64,000 nucleotides of DNA. Origin: an uncultured Sulfitobacter sp. (GTDB taxonomy: Bacteria > Pseudomonadota > Alphaproteobacteria > Rhodobacterales > Rhodobacteraceae). The stretch lies in assembly GCA_913060815.1 (NCBI GenBank), contig CAJXSZ010000003.1, positions 1 through 64,000 on the forward strand, read 5' to 3'. Positions 36,631 through 45,500 of this stretch are shown here, one piece after another. Within the stretch, counting starts at the first letter, position 1. Each line of letters begins with the position of its first letter. Both the position numbers and the translations under genes were made by a program. The notes under the pieces are model-generated. The model was given only the letters and a program-made list of their open reading frames with translations, was not told where the DNA came from and made no database searches.

Positions 36631-38112
36631 ATGAAATATATTTTGGCGATTGATCAAGGCACGACCTCCACGCGGGCAATTCTGTTTGATGAAGGCTTGT
36701 CGCCGGTGGCCTCTGTTCATGAAGAATTCCCGCAAGTATTTCCCAAATCCGGCTGGGTCGAACACGATCCTGAGGATTTGTGGCGCACTACCGCAAGCAC
36801 ATGTAACGCTGTGATCGAACAGGTGGATGTGGCTGACATCATTTCAATCGGCATCACGAACCAGCGCGAGACCACTGTGGTTTGGAGCCGTGAAACCGGC
36901 CAACCAATCTACAACGCTATCGTTTGGCAAGACCGTCGAACAGCTGACTATTGCAAAGCCCTGCGTGCTGCTGGCCATGAGGACATGTTTGCAGATCGCA
37001 CGGGGCTGCTGATTGATCCATACTTCTCGGCCACGAAACTCAAGTGGATTTTGGATAACGTCGACGGTGCGCGTGATATGGCGCGGCGGGGTGAGTTGCT
37101 GTTTGGTACGGTCGACACCTATCTGATCTGGAAGCTGACGGGTGGGCAAACCCATGCAACCGACGCCACCAATGCTGCCCGTACGATGTTGTATGACATT
37201 CGCAAAGGACGTTGGAGCCAGACGATATGTGATCTGTTCGACATCCCAATGGACATGCTGCCGCAGGTCAAAGACAGTGCTGATGATTTTGGCAATTGCC
37301 GCGCCGATTTGTTTGGCCGTTCCATTCCAATATGTGGCGTGGCGGGCGATCAACAGGCAGCGACCATCGGGCAGGCCTGTTTTGAGCCTGGCATGTTGAA
37401 AGCAACATATGGCACGGGGTGTTTTGCGCTTTTGAATACAGGCGATACGCCCGTTAAATCAAAAAACAGGCTGCTCACGACGATCGCATACCAACTCGAC
37501 GGCAAGCCGACCTACGCGCTCGAGGGATCAATTTTTGTAGCGGGTGCAGTGGTACAATGGTTACGGGACGGCCTGAAAATCATAAGCAATGCGGCTGAGA
37601 CACAATCGCTGGCCCAAGGAGCTGATGAGACGCAATCGGTGATTTTGGTACCTGCATTTACGGGCTTGGGCGCGCCGTATTGGAACCCTGAATGTCGCGG
37701 TGCTGTGTTTGGTTTGACCCGCAACTCGGGGGCAAATGAGCTTACCCGTGCCGCGCTGGAAAGCGTCGGCTATCAGACCCGCGATTTGCTGGATGCCATG
37801 CGTGCAGATTGGGTGACGGAAGGTGCATCAAGTGTACTGCGTGTTGACGGCGGGATGAGTGCGTCTGACTGGGCGATGCAGTTCTTGGCAGATATAATCG
37901 ACGCGCCTGTTGATCGCCCACAGGTCCTTGAGACAACAGCATTAGGTGTTGCTTGGTTGGCAGGAATGAAAGCGGGCGCTATGCCAGGACAACAGGAGTT
38001 CGCCAAGCAATGGGCGTTAGAGCGTCAATTCTTGCCCTCGATGGACGCAGAAGTACGTCGCACTAAATATGGCAATTGGCGCCGTGCTGTCGATGCGACG
38101 CTGAGTTTTTGA
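36631..38112 (+). CDS. glpK: Glycerol kinase GlpK
   Basis: GlpK phosphorylates glycerol to sn-glycerol-3-phosphate with ATP. The protein has 493 residues when started at ATG 36631, giving [21 protein letters not shown], the normal GlpK start; the upstream in-frame extension has no family support. FGGY-kinase signatures are present: the N-terminal ATPase loop above, [20 protein letters not shown], and [14 protein letters not shown] near residue 260. It supplies the substrate for GlpD. Confidence 0.95.
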   Translation: MKYILAIDQGTTSTRAILFDEGLSPVASVHEEFPQVFPKSGWVEHDPEDLWRTTASTCNAVIEQVDVADIISIGITNQRETTVVWSRETGQPIYNAIVWQDRRTADYCKALRAAGHEDMFADRTGLLIDPYFSATKLKWILDNVDGARDMARRGELLFGTVDTYLIWKLTGGQTHATDATNAARTMLYDIRKGRWSQTICDLFDIPMDMLPQVKDSADDFGNCRADLFGRSIPICGVAGDQQAATIGQACFEPGMLKATYGTGCFALLNTGDTPVKSKNRLLTTIAYQLDGKPTYALEGSIFVAGAVVQWLRDGLKIISNAAETQSLAQGADETQSVILVPAFTGLGAPYWNPECRGAVFGLTRNSGANELTRAALESVGYQTRDLLDAMRADWVTEGASSVLRVDGGMSASDWAMQFLADIIDAPVDRPQVLETTALGVAWLAGMKAGAMPGQQEFAKQWALERQFLPSMDAEVRRTKYGNWRRAVDATLSF

Positions 38113-38116
38113 GCCT

Positions 38117-39274
38117 ATGAAGACCCCGCGCCCTTTTGCCTTCTCGGCCCCGACGCAAACATTCTTTGGTGCGGGCGAACACCAACGCATTACGGATCAC
38201 TTACCGCCGCATTGCCGACATGTCGTTTTGGTGCAAGGGAGCAGTTGCTCCGCATCCGCGCCTGTTCTGGCATGTCTGCAAAATGCGGGTTTAGAGATTA
38301 CGCAGGTTTATTGCGACGGCGAGCCGACCGTGCCGAAGATCAATGCGCTTCTCGGTCGCCTAGCGGGCAATTCTGCGGACGTGGTTATCGCCTGTGGTGG
38401 CGGTAGTGTGTTGGACACAGCCAAAGTCATTCGCTTTGCCTTGTTTCATGCCCTCACATCCTATGAGGATTTTGCAACCATCACACCTGAGCAAATGAAC
38501 ACTCCTTGCGGGTTGGCGCTGATCGCGGTGACAACCACTGCAGGCACGGGTGCCGAAGTCACTGCAAACGCCGTCATTGGTGTGCCAGCACAAGCTGCAA
38601 AGATCAGTCTACGGGGCAGGGCGCTCTGTGCTGATATAGCGATAGTGGATCCCCAGATGATGCAGGGCGCGCCTGATGCAGTGGTGCTTTATTCTGGTTT
38701 GGATGCGGTAACGCAAATTTTTGAAAGCTACACGTCAAATGCAGCTACACCCTTCTCCGATGCTTTGACACTCGCCACCAAAGCGCTTGGGTTGCCCGCA
38801 CTCAAAGCTGTGTTGGAAGACCGTCACCATTCTGCTTGGGCAGATTTGGCATGGGTCGCACACGCAAGCGGCTTGGCTCTGGCGAACTCGGGTTTGGGGG
38901 CGGCGCATGGTTTGGCATCGGTCATTGGCGGGCAATACGACGTCCCACATGGAGCATTATGCGGGCGGTTACTGATACCGGTTCTGCGACAGAATTTGCG
39001 GCGTTCGGAAGAAGGCTCGGACACCCACGCGCGGATTGCGTCCTGCATGGCGGATGTTGCGGATGCTTTTACTCCGACTCTCCCAGATGATCTGCTGTCC
39101 GGCTTTGAGGCATGGGTTGACGCGAAAGGCCTGCCACGGCTTGCGGATTGGTCGGTTACGGCTGATGATTTGTCAGACATCGCGACACGGGGTGCGGCGG
39201 CATCATCAAGCCAGAAGAACGCGATCCCTCTTACGCAAGATGATTACCTGCAAGTCCTTCAGGACGCATTGTAA
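38117..39274 (+). CDS. Iron-containing alcohol dehydrogenase family protein
   Basis: This 385-residue group III alcohol dehydrogenase is distantly like glycerol dehydrogenase and maleylacetate reductase. The NAD-binding loop is ACGGGSVLDTAKV, and the following TTAGTGAEVT is conserved. The metal site includes Asp in GLDAVTQIFESYTS, where the usual first His is Gln, and His in GAAHGLASVIGG and DVPHGALCG. The variant first ligand occurs in some family branches, so metal use is uncertain. It starts 4 bp after glpK and 32 bp before a second permease pair, so it is probably in the glycerol operon and oxidises a polyol or related alcohol. Confidence 0.85.
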   Translation: MKTPRPFAFSAPTQTFFGAGEHQRITDHLPPHCRHVVLVQGSSCSASAPVLACLQNAGLEITQVYCDGEPTVPKINALLGRLAGNSADVVIACGGGSVLDTAKVIRFALFHALTSYEDFATITPEQMNTPCGLALIAVTTTAGTGAEVTANAVIGVPAQAAKISLRGRALCADIAIVDPQMMQGAPDAVVLYSGLDAVTQIFESYTSNAATPFSDALTLATKALGLPALKAVLEDRHHSAWADLAWVAHASGLALANSGLGAAHGLASVIGGQYDVPHGALCGRLLIPVLRQNLRRSEEGSDTHARIASCMADVADAFTPTLPDDLLSGFEAWVDAKGLPRLADWSVTADDLSDIATRGAAASSSQKNAIPLTQDDYLQVLQDAL

Positions 39275-39306
39275 ACCGAGCGGATGGGCCACAAATCGGA
39301 GGCCGC

Positions 39307-40170
39307 ATGAAAAACGACAATAGCATGGCTTGGATGCTGGTCTTGCCCGCGCTAATACTGCTTTGCATCGTGGGTGTTGTCCCACTGTTAGCCGTGTTTA
39401 ACTATTCGTTCTTTGATATTTTTACGCTGCAAGACAGATTTTGGGTTGGCTTGGAATGGTACGGTGATCTGGTGGGTACGCCTGAACTCTACCATGCGCT
39501 TGGCCGAAGCGTATTGTTCACTTGTGTCATCCTAGCGGTGCAGTTCCCATTGGGCATTGCCATTGCACTGTTGTTGCCGCAGCAGACCTATACAAGCAGC
39601 TTTTTTCTCATTGTATTGGCGGTCCCTCTGGTTGTGCCGTGGAATATGATCCCAATCATCTGGCTTAATCTGATCAACCCGGACTATGGTCTGATCGGTT
39701 ACGGCATTAAGGCGATCGGGTGGGATTTCGACTATAAATTCAACGCGCTGCATACTTGGATTCTGATCGTTCTCATGGACACCTGGCACTGGGTCGGGCT
39801 GGTGGCGATCCTTGCCTATTCCGGTCTATCCAGCATTCCACAAGCTTACTTGCAGGCCGCTGCAATCGACAGTGCATCAAAGTGGCAAGTCTTCCGCTTT
39901 ATCCAGCTCCCGAAAATCAAGGGGGTGTTGATGATGGGATTGCTGTTGCGGGTAATGGACAGTTTGATGATCTACACAGAGGCATTTACCATCAATGCGG
40001 GCGGGCCAGAAGGGGCGACCTCGTTTCTATCCTTAGAGCTTGGAGAAGAGATTGGCGGGTTTGACTATGGACCTGCCGCCGCACGATCGGTGCTCTATTT
40101 TCTACTGGTACTGGTCGTAGCGTGGATATTCCAATTATCGCTGCGACGTCAGAACGAGAAAGAGGCATGA
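39307..40170 (+). CDS. ABC transporter permease, GlpP paralogue
   Basis: This 287-residue MalF-type permease is clearly homologous to GlpP of the same operon (FWVGLEWYGDLV, MDTWHWVGLVAILAYSGLSSIPQAYLQAAAID, LLLRVMDSLMIYTEAF). The EAA loop is intact enough to contact an ATPase. It is followed directly by a GlpQ-type permease (TGA/ATG overlap). No ATPase or binding-protein gene lies beside the pair; the window only offers GlpS/GlpT and GlpV 3-8 kb upstream. It probably imports a related polyol or forms an alternative glycerol channel. This is inferred. Confidence 0.88.
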   Translation: MKNDNSMAWMLVLPALILLCIVGVVPLLAVFNYSFFDIFTLQDRFWVGLEWYGDLVGTPELYHALGRSVLFTCVILAVQFPLGIAIALLLPQQTYTSSFFLIVLAVPLVVPWNMIPIIWLNLINPDYGLIGYGIKAIGWDFDYKFNALHTWILIVLMDTWHWVGLVAILAYSGLSSIPQAYLQAAAIDSASKWQVFRFIQLPKIKGVLMMGLLLRVMDSLMIYTEAFTINAGGPEGATSFLSLELGEEIGGFDYGPAAARSVLYFLLVLVVAWIFQLSLRRQNEKEA

Positions 40171-40955
40171 TGAATGTACTGCGTTTGATTGGCCTATTCG
40201 GTGTGCTGGTTTTTATCCTTGGGCCATTGGTGCAATCATTTTTGCTGAGCTTGATTGTAACATTTCCACATGAGGGTTTTGTCAAAGGCGACTGGACTTT
40301 GCTGAACTACAGAAATGTGTTTCGCGATCCCGAACTGCTGGCATCCTTAGGCAACTCGTTGATTTATGTGTCGCTGAATGTGGTGCTGACCCTGCTGGTT
40401 GCACTACCCGCTGCATATGCCGTATCGCGTTACCGCTTTGTGGGGGACAAGCACCTTTTATTGTTGCTACTGGCCTTCCGCATAACACCGCCTGTGGTGC
40501 TTTCCCTGCCGATTTTCCTATTATTTGCCAAGCTTAATCTGCTGAATACACCTGTTGGCATCGCTGTCGTGCATTGCTTGTTCAACGTACCAGTTGCGAT
40601 CTGGATCTTAAGCAGCTTCATAAATGCTGTGCCGCGCGCCTTTGATGAAACCGCATTTTTAGATGGTCATTCGCGCATGGGATTCTTCGTAAAACTTTTG
40701 ATCCCAGCAATTGTTCCCGGCATCGGGGTTTCATGCTTCTTTTGCTTTATCTTTTCTTGGGTCGAGGTCGTGTTTGCCCGCATTTTGACATCTACTGGAG
40801 GAAAGCCTGTTACAATGGCTATCCAGAATCTGTTTGGCTTTCAGACGGATATTGGATTGGTAATGGCCATGACCGTAATTTCCCTGCTACCAGGACTTGC
40901 CCTGATCTACTTTGTTCGCAACCACATATCAAAAGGGTTTCAATTGCGTGGTTGA
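40167..40955 (+). CDS. ABC transporter permease, GlpQ paralogue
   Basis: This 262-residue MalG-type permease starts at ATG 40167, overlapping the previous stop by 4 bp. Upstream in-frame codons belong to the overlap with the previous gene. Homology to GlpQ is plain: LLVALPAAYAVSRYRFVGDKHLLLL, HCLFNVPVAIWILSSF, VPRAFDETAFLDGHSRMGFFVKLLIPAI, ALIYFVRNHISKGF. It is the last gene of the glycerol cluster; 330 bp of non-coding DNA follows. Confidence 0.88.
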   Translation: MMNVLRLIGLFGVLVFILGPLVQSFLLSLIVTFPHEGFVKGDWTLLNYRNVFRDPELLASLGNSLIYVSLNVVLTLLVALPAAYAVSRYRFVGDKHLLLLLLAFRITPPVVLSLPIFLLFAKLNLLNTPVGIAVVHCLFNVPVAIWILSSFINAVPRAFDETAFLDGHSRMGFFVKLLIPAIVPGIGVSCFFCFIFSWVEVVFARILTSTGGKPVTMAIQNLFGFQTDIGLVMAMTVISLLPGLALIYFVRNHISKGFQLRG

Positions 40956-41286
40956 ATGGTTTCGCAAAAAATTCTGACCAACTGGTGCTGCAATAGCTCT
41001 GTCCAATTAGAGCTGCCAAATTTAGTCTCTCACCGAGAGGATACATTCTCAAGTATCCAATAAAAATCGGACTCAGCGTTGTTGGGCAATGTCCGCTTTA
41101 AGGGATCCGCACCCTAGAAAACTGCCAAATGACAAGGTTCGATATCGGACAAATTCACCTGCATACATTCCTCTCTTCCCGAAAGCGGACATGAGTCGCG
41201 ATCTAGTGATCGTGAAGTCCGGGCTAGAAGCTGCCGTTACCTGCAAAATGCCCCCATGTCCGTAAGTACCAAAAAAAGCGGAGAAA
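40956..41286. other. Intergenic gap after the glycerol cluster
   Basis: No gene is supported. It contains AATGTCCGCTTT (41088-41099), the exact reverse complement of a 12-mer at 19821-19832, and AAAGCGGACAT (41182-41192) in inverted orientation 83 bp further on. A small hairpin, CGATC-TAGT-GATCG, lies just after the second copy. I see no clear terminator for the permease operon. Confidence 0.45.
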
Positions 41287-41363
41287 TGGCGATCCCTGAA
41301 GGACTCGAACCCTCAACCTGCAGATTAGAAGTCAGCTGCTCTATCCAGTTGAGCTAAGGGACC
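41287..41363 (-). tRNA. tRNA-Arg (anticodon UCU)
   Basis: On the minus strand: acceptor GGTCCCT pairs with AGGGATC; D arm GCTC..GAGC; anticodon loop CTTCTAA with UCU at 34-36; T arm GAGGGTTCGAGTCCTTC; discriminator G and an encoded CCA (41287-41289). Length is 74 nt plus CCA. The anticodon stem GCTGA/TCTGC has one T-T mismatch at its third pair. It reads AGA (and by wobble AGG) codons. Confidence 0.92.
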
Positions 41364-41414
41364 GCGCAGCGCCGTTATGGTGCAAGCTGGCGGCTCCATC
41401 AAGGGGGGAGTGGA

Positions 41415-42281
41415 TCAGAACTGGCCAAACCAGTCGGGCAATATGGTGCGGCACACGAAATTCTTGAAAAGCGGCTTTACCACGCCCCGTTTGGGGTCGC
41501 GCACGGGGTGGTCGCGGATTTGGGCATAGCCTTCTGCCACCGCCTCGTCCCATGGCAGTTCTTTGGCCAGCGCCATTTTGCGGAAAAACCGCTCTGCGTG
41601 GAAGTCGGGTTTGGCCCAGCCGTTTACATTCCATTCTTCGCCGACGGTCTCGGCCACGGACTGGCGCACAGCATTAGCGGATTTGAGCGCTTCGAGGTTG
41701 GCGTGCTTAAGGTGGACGAAGAAGACGTCATCGGGCATCTCGAAAGGAAAGTCAGCGACTTTGCGCTCGCCGCAGAAGACGCCGTGCCAGCGCAGCGGCA
41801 GAGATTTGCGCATAGCCCACGCTTTGGAATAATTGCCCGTCACGCAAGCGACTTTGCGATAGGCCAGCACGTTGTCACCAGCCTGCATCGGGGCATCCCC
41901 GTCGATCTCGGCAAGGTTGAGGCCGAGCCCGAAAATAGCAGGGGCCGAGGTCTGCGAGAATAGATCGGCAAAAGAACTGTAGGTGTCTGGGTTGAAGCAC
42001 ACCAATTCATCTGCATCGGTCTGGATCACCCAGTCGTACATATTCCCCAAGCCCGACTGGAAGTCGTTCATCAGGCGCATGCGCACACGGTCAAAATGCA
42101 ACAGCTCCTCGCGCGGCACAGTGATTATGCTGGCCTCTGGGCAGATATTTGCGATTTCGGGGTCAGGCCCGTGCGAGATGATAAAAAGGTTTCGGTGTCC
42201 CAGATGCCCGCCATAATGGCGGTACCACTGGGCGAGCGCCCAATAGTCTCGGTAAACCATCGTAATAGCGCAAATCTTCAT
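41415..42281 (-). CDS. Glycosyltransferase family 2-like protein
   Basis: This 288-residue protein starts MKICAITMVYRDYWALAQWYRHYGGHLG, typical of the family-2-like glycosyltransferases found in Rhodobacterales. The nucleotide-sugar/metal motif is TDADEL near residue 91, in WVIQTDADELVCF. There is no membrane segment, so it is cytoplasmic or peripheral. No polysaccharide gene cluster surrounds it, and acceptor and sugar are unknown. Its stop lies 51 bp from the tRNA-Arg gene. Confidence 0.8.
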   Translation of the reverse strand: MKICAITMVYRDYWALAQWYRHYGGHLGHRNLFIISHGPDPEIANICPEASIITVPREELLHFDRVRMRLMNDFQSGLGNMYDWVIQTDADELVCFNPDTYSSFADLFSQTSAPAIFGLGLNLAEIDGDAPMQAGDNVLAYRKVACVTGNYSKAWAMRKSLPLRWHGVFCGERKVADFPFEMPDDVFFVHLKHANLEALKSANAVRQSVAETVGEEWNVNGWAKPDFHAERFFRKMALAKELPWDEAVAEGYAQIRDHPVRDPKRGVVKPLFKNFVCRTILPDWFGQF

Positions 42282-42425
42282 GGCTGTATCCTCGCTTGGC
42301 GCCTTCGGTAGCGGGGGAATGCGGTCTGATCAAGGATTTGGCATGGCACAGGATGGAAAGGACGCGATGTGGTGCGGCTGCGCATCCGTAAGTGCTTGCA
42401 TTCAGAGCGGCGCAGACCCATTCAT

Positions 42426-43433
42426 ATGCGTATGACAGAGCTGCAAAATACGGATGCGCTGAGGCTTTTGGGGTGGTCGGATTTCTATGCCGATCAGCTG
42501 GATGCAGAGGATCAAGCGTTGATGCCTATGCGCGTAGCCCGCGTGCACCGCGCACGGATGAGCGCGCAATCGGCGTCGGGAACCTTGCGGCTGGACCTGC
42601 CCAAAGGAATGACCACGGCGGATTTTGCGGTAGGCGATTGGGTGCTGGTAGATGGCGCGCAACTTGTCGTGCGCAGATTGGACCGTCAGGCTCTGTTGCA
42701 GCGCAAGACCGAAGGTGGGCGCGGCCCGCAGTTGATCGCCGCCAATGTAGACACGTTGTTCATCGTCACGTCCTGCAATGACGACTTCAACCCTGCACGC
42801 CTTGAGCGATATCTGGCACTCGCCAATGAGGCCGAGACAACGCCGGTGATTGTCCTGACCAAGGCAGATCAGGCGGACGACATCGCGCCTTTCTATGATG
42901 CTGCGGCTGCCTTGCAGCGCGGGCTTGAGGTGGTCGCCGTAAACTCGAAAACACCCGAGGCCATAGAAGTATTGAAACCGTGGTGTGGTGTTGGGCAGAC
43001 TGTGGCGTTGGTCGGCTCCTCTGGTGTGGGCAAGTCAACTTTGCTCAACACGCTGGCGCAGAAGACTGGTGAAGATGCGCAACTTACGGGCGGTATCCGT
43101 GAGGTGGATGCAAAGGGGCGACACACAACCACGTCCCGCTCGCTTCATGCAATAGCGGGGGGCGGTTGGGTGATCGACACGCCGGGCATTCGCACGCTGC
43201 ATCTGGCTGATCTCGAGACGGGCTTGGCCGTGCTTTTTGCTGAGATCACCGAGCGCGTTGATGACTGTCGTTTCCGCGATTGCACCCATGCCCATGAGCC
43301 GGGGTGCGCCATCCTCGCTGCTGTGGAGAGGGGCGAGATTGATCCTGCACGGCTAGAACGGTGGCGCAAACTGTCTGAGGAGAACGCGGCGGCGACTCCT
43401 GACCGTAATACACCACGGGGTAAGCGCCGCTAG
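42426..43433 (+). CDS. rsgA: Ribosome small subunit-dependent GTPase RsgA
   Basis: RsgA is a circularly permuted GTPase that checks maturation of the 30S subunit. The protein has 335 residues when started at ATG 42426 (an alternative ATG lies at 42432). The frame is open back to 42369, but the extra residues are basic and not conserved in type. The N-terminal OB domain is followed by G4 LTKAD, G1 GSSGVGKSTLLN, G2 with HTTTSRSLH, and G3 DTPGIR. The C-terminal zinc motif is CRFRDCTHAHEPGC. Its TAG shares four bases (CTAG) with the stop of the convergent flavoprotein gene. Confidence 0.93.
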   Translation: MRMTELQNTDALRLLGWSDFYADQLDAEDQALMPMRVARVHRARMSAQSASGTLRLDLPKGMTTADFAVGDWVLVDGAQLVVRRLDRQALLQRKTEGGRGPQLIAANVDTLFIVTSCNDDFNPARLERYLALANEAETTPVIVLTKADQADDIAPFYDAAAALQRGLEVVAVNSKTPEAIEVLKPWCGVGQTVALVGSSGVGKSTLLNTLAQKTGEDAQLTGGIREVDAKGRHTTTSRSLHAIAGGGWVIDTPGIRTLHLADLETGLAVLFAEITERVDDCRFRDCTHAHEPGCAILAAVERGEIDPARLERWRKLSEENAAATPDRNTPRGKRR

Positions 43434-45475
43434 AGGTCTTTGACCAGCCGTAGCGCGTCATAGATCGCCGCATGTGTATTGCGCGCAGAGACGGCATCGC
43501 CGATGCGAAACAGTTGGAAAGAGCCTGCGGGATTACGGATCACGCTTTGTGGCTGCCCCGCGATCAGGGCCTCGTGGTCTACGGCTCCTTGATTCACGCT
43601 CAGTTCCTTGAGATCGAAATAGAGGTCATCAAGCGGCAGGGTGCCATAGTTCACGACGACCTGATCGTAGTCCTGTGTCGCGGTGTGATCGCTGTAGTCG
43701 GTGCCTATGGTTGCCGTCAGCTTGTTACCGCTCTGCGCCACGCCAAGCAGGCGGCGGGTTACGGTAAATGTCACGTCCTTATCCTGAAGCGCGCGCATGT
43801 AGGGCACCAGATTCATCGCCATAACCTCGGGGGCAAAGGTGCGGTCGGGGGTCATCACTTCGACCTGCGCGCCAGAGGCGGCGGCAATCTCTGCCGCTTG
43901 CAGGGCAGGGTGGTCGCCGCTCTCGTCATAAATGAGGATGTTTCCTGCGGGCTTCACATCGCCAGAGATGATGTCCCATGCAGTGACCACATGCGCGGCC
44001 TCGCGGCCCGTCTCGAAAAGCTCTGTGTTGGGCATGCCCCCTGTGGCGACGATCACCACATCGGGGTTCAGCGCTGTTACGTCGCCCGCTTCGGCCCAAG
44101 TGTTGAAGTGGAACGTCACATCGCGCGCGGCACATTGCGCCATGCGCCAGTCGATGATCCCGATCATCTCGCGGCGGCGAGGGGTCTGCGCGGTAAGGCG
44201 GATTTGTCCGCCGGGATCAGGCTGGGCCTCGAACACGGTCACCTCATGCCCGCGCTCTGCCGCCACGCGTGCTGCCTCTAATCCTGCGGGACCCGCGCCG
44301 ATAATCACGATTTTCTTCGCCGTCTGTGCAGGCAAAATCTCGTGCGGCATGCTCTGCTCGCGTCCCGTGGCAGGGTTGTGGATGCACAGCGCCTCACCCG
44401 CCTGATAGATACGGTCAAGGCAATAGGTAGCACCCACGCAGGGCCGGATGTCATCCTCGCGCCCCTCCATCAGCTTTTTGACCACATGCGGATCGGCCAT
44501 ATGGGCGCGGGTCATGCCGACCATGTCCAGAAGACCGCTCTCAACCGCGTGGCGCGCGGTGGCCACATCGGGGATGCGCGCGGCGTGGAACGTGGGAATG
44601 CCTGTCCGCTTTTTCACCTCGCCTGCGAAATCCAGATGCGGGGCGCTGCGCATGCCTTGCACGGGAATAATATCGGTCATGGCGGGATCTGTGTGTATGC
44701 GGCCTCGGATCACGTTCAGGAAATCGAGCTGGCCAGTTGCTGCCAGCTTTTGCGAGATAACCATCCCTTCCTCGGGAGTGATCCCGCCTTTTTGCGCCTC
44801 ATCCGCCGTATAGCGAAAGCCCACGATGAAATCATCACCCACCCGTTTGCGCACCGCAGACAGCACATCCATCGGGAAGCGCATGCGGTTTTCCAGCGTG
44901 TCAGCACCATATGGTCCCGTCAGATCATTGGTTAGTGGTGACCAGAACTGATCAAGCAGGTGGCCGTAGACCTGAAGCTCTATGCCGTCCATGCCCCCTG
45001 CCTTCATCCGCTCGGCGGCATCGGCGAAATCGGTGATAATGCGCTCGATGTCCCAATCCTCGATCAGCTTGGGGAAGGCGCGGTGCGCGGGTTCGCGGTG
45101 CTTGGACGATGACACAGAGGGCAGCCAGTCGCCCTTGTTCCACGTCGTACGGCGGCCCAGATGGGTGAGCTGGATCATCGTGGCACAGCCGTGTTCGTGG
45201 CAGGCATCGGTGAGGTTTTGTATCCACGGCACAACCTCGTCTTTGTAAGCAAGGACGTTGTTGAAAACGGGCGGGCTATCGCGCGACACGGCGGCTGATC
45301 CCGCGGTCATCGCAAGTGCGACACCCGCCTTTGCCCGCTCTGCATGATAGGCGGCGTAGCGTTCCGTCGGCATGCCATCCACAGGGTAAGCAGGCTCATG
45401 ACTTGTCGTCATAATCCTGTTCTTGAGCGTCAGATGTTTGAGCTTGAACGGCTGGAGCAGGGGATCTTTTGACAT
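43430..45475 (-). CDS. NADH:flavin oxidoreductase/TMADH-family flavoprotein
   Basis: This 681-residue protein starts at ATG 45475 (MSKDPLLQPFKLKHL) behind AAGGA; an in-frame ATG at 45511 has no ribosome site. Residues 1-370 form an Old-Yellow-Enzyme TIM barrel and 385-681 the FAD/NAD-like domain (VIIGAGPAGLEAA). The family includes trimethylamine dehydrogenase, dienoyl-CoA reductase and N-methylproline demethylase. At the position of the TMADH cysteine that binds FMN covalently there is Glu27 (SHEPAY). The iron-sulfur ligands read C346-A349-C352-C364, so one of the four usual Cys is Ala. It is the last gene of the homoprotocatechuate operon. Oxidative dealkylation or deamination of an amine is a reasonable guess. 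Confidence 0.85.
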   Translation of the reverse strand: MSKDPLLQPFKLKHLTLKNRIMTTSHEPAYPVDGMPTERYAAYHAERAKAGVALAMTAGSAAVSRDSPPVFNNVLAYKDEVVPWIQNLTDACHEHGCATMIQLTHLGRRTTWNKGDWLPSVSSSKHREPAHRAFPKLIEDWDIERIITDFADAAERMKAGGMDGIELQVYGHLLDQFWSPLTNDLTGPYGADTLENRMRFPMDVLSAVRKRVGDDFIVGFRYTADEAQKGGITPEEGMVISQKLAATGQLDFLNVIRGRIHTDPAMTDIIPVQGMRSAPHLDFAGEVKKRTGIPTFHAARIPDVATARHAVESGLLDMVGMTRAHMADPHVVKKLMEGREDDIRPCVGATYCLDRIYQAGEALCIHNPATGREQSMPHEILPAQTAKKIVIIGAGPAGLEAARVAAERGHEVTVFEAQPDPGGQIRLTAQTPRRREMIGIIDWRMAQCAARDVTFHFNTWAEAGDVTALNPDVVIVATGGMPNTELFETGREAAHVVTAWDIISGDVKPAGNILIYDESGDHPALQAAEIAAASGAQVEVMTPDRTFAPEVMAMNLVPYMRALQDKDVTFTVTRRLLGVAQSGNKLTATIGTDYSDHTATQDYDQVVVNYGTLPLDDLYFDLKELSVNQGAVDHEALIAGQPQSVIRNPAGSFQLFRIGDAVSARNTHAAIYDALRLVKDL

Positions 45476-45500
45476 GGGGTCATCCTTGGAATGCGCCCCG

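Noticed and set aside
41287-41363. tRNA-Arg gene as a possible genomic-island attachment site
   Set aside because: No integrase gene and no repeated copy of the tRNA 3' end is seen nearby.
43472-44281. A 269-codon plus-strand frame
   Set aside because: It is antisense to the C-terminal half of the TMADH-like flavoprotein, with no motif of its own.
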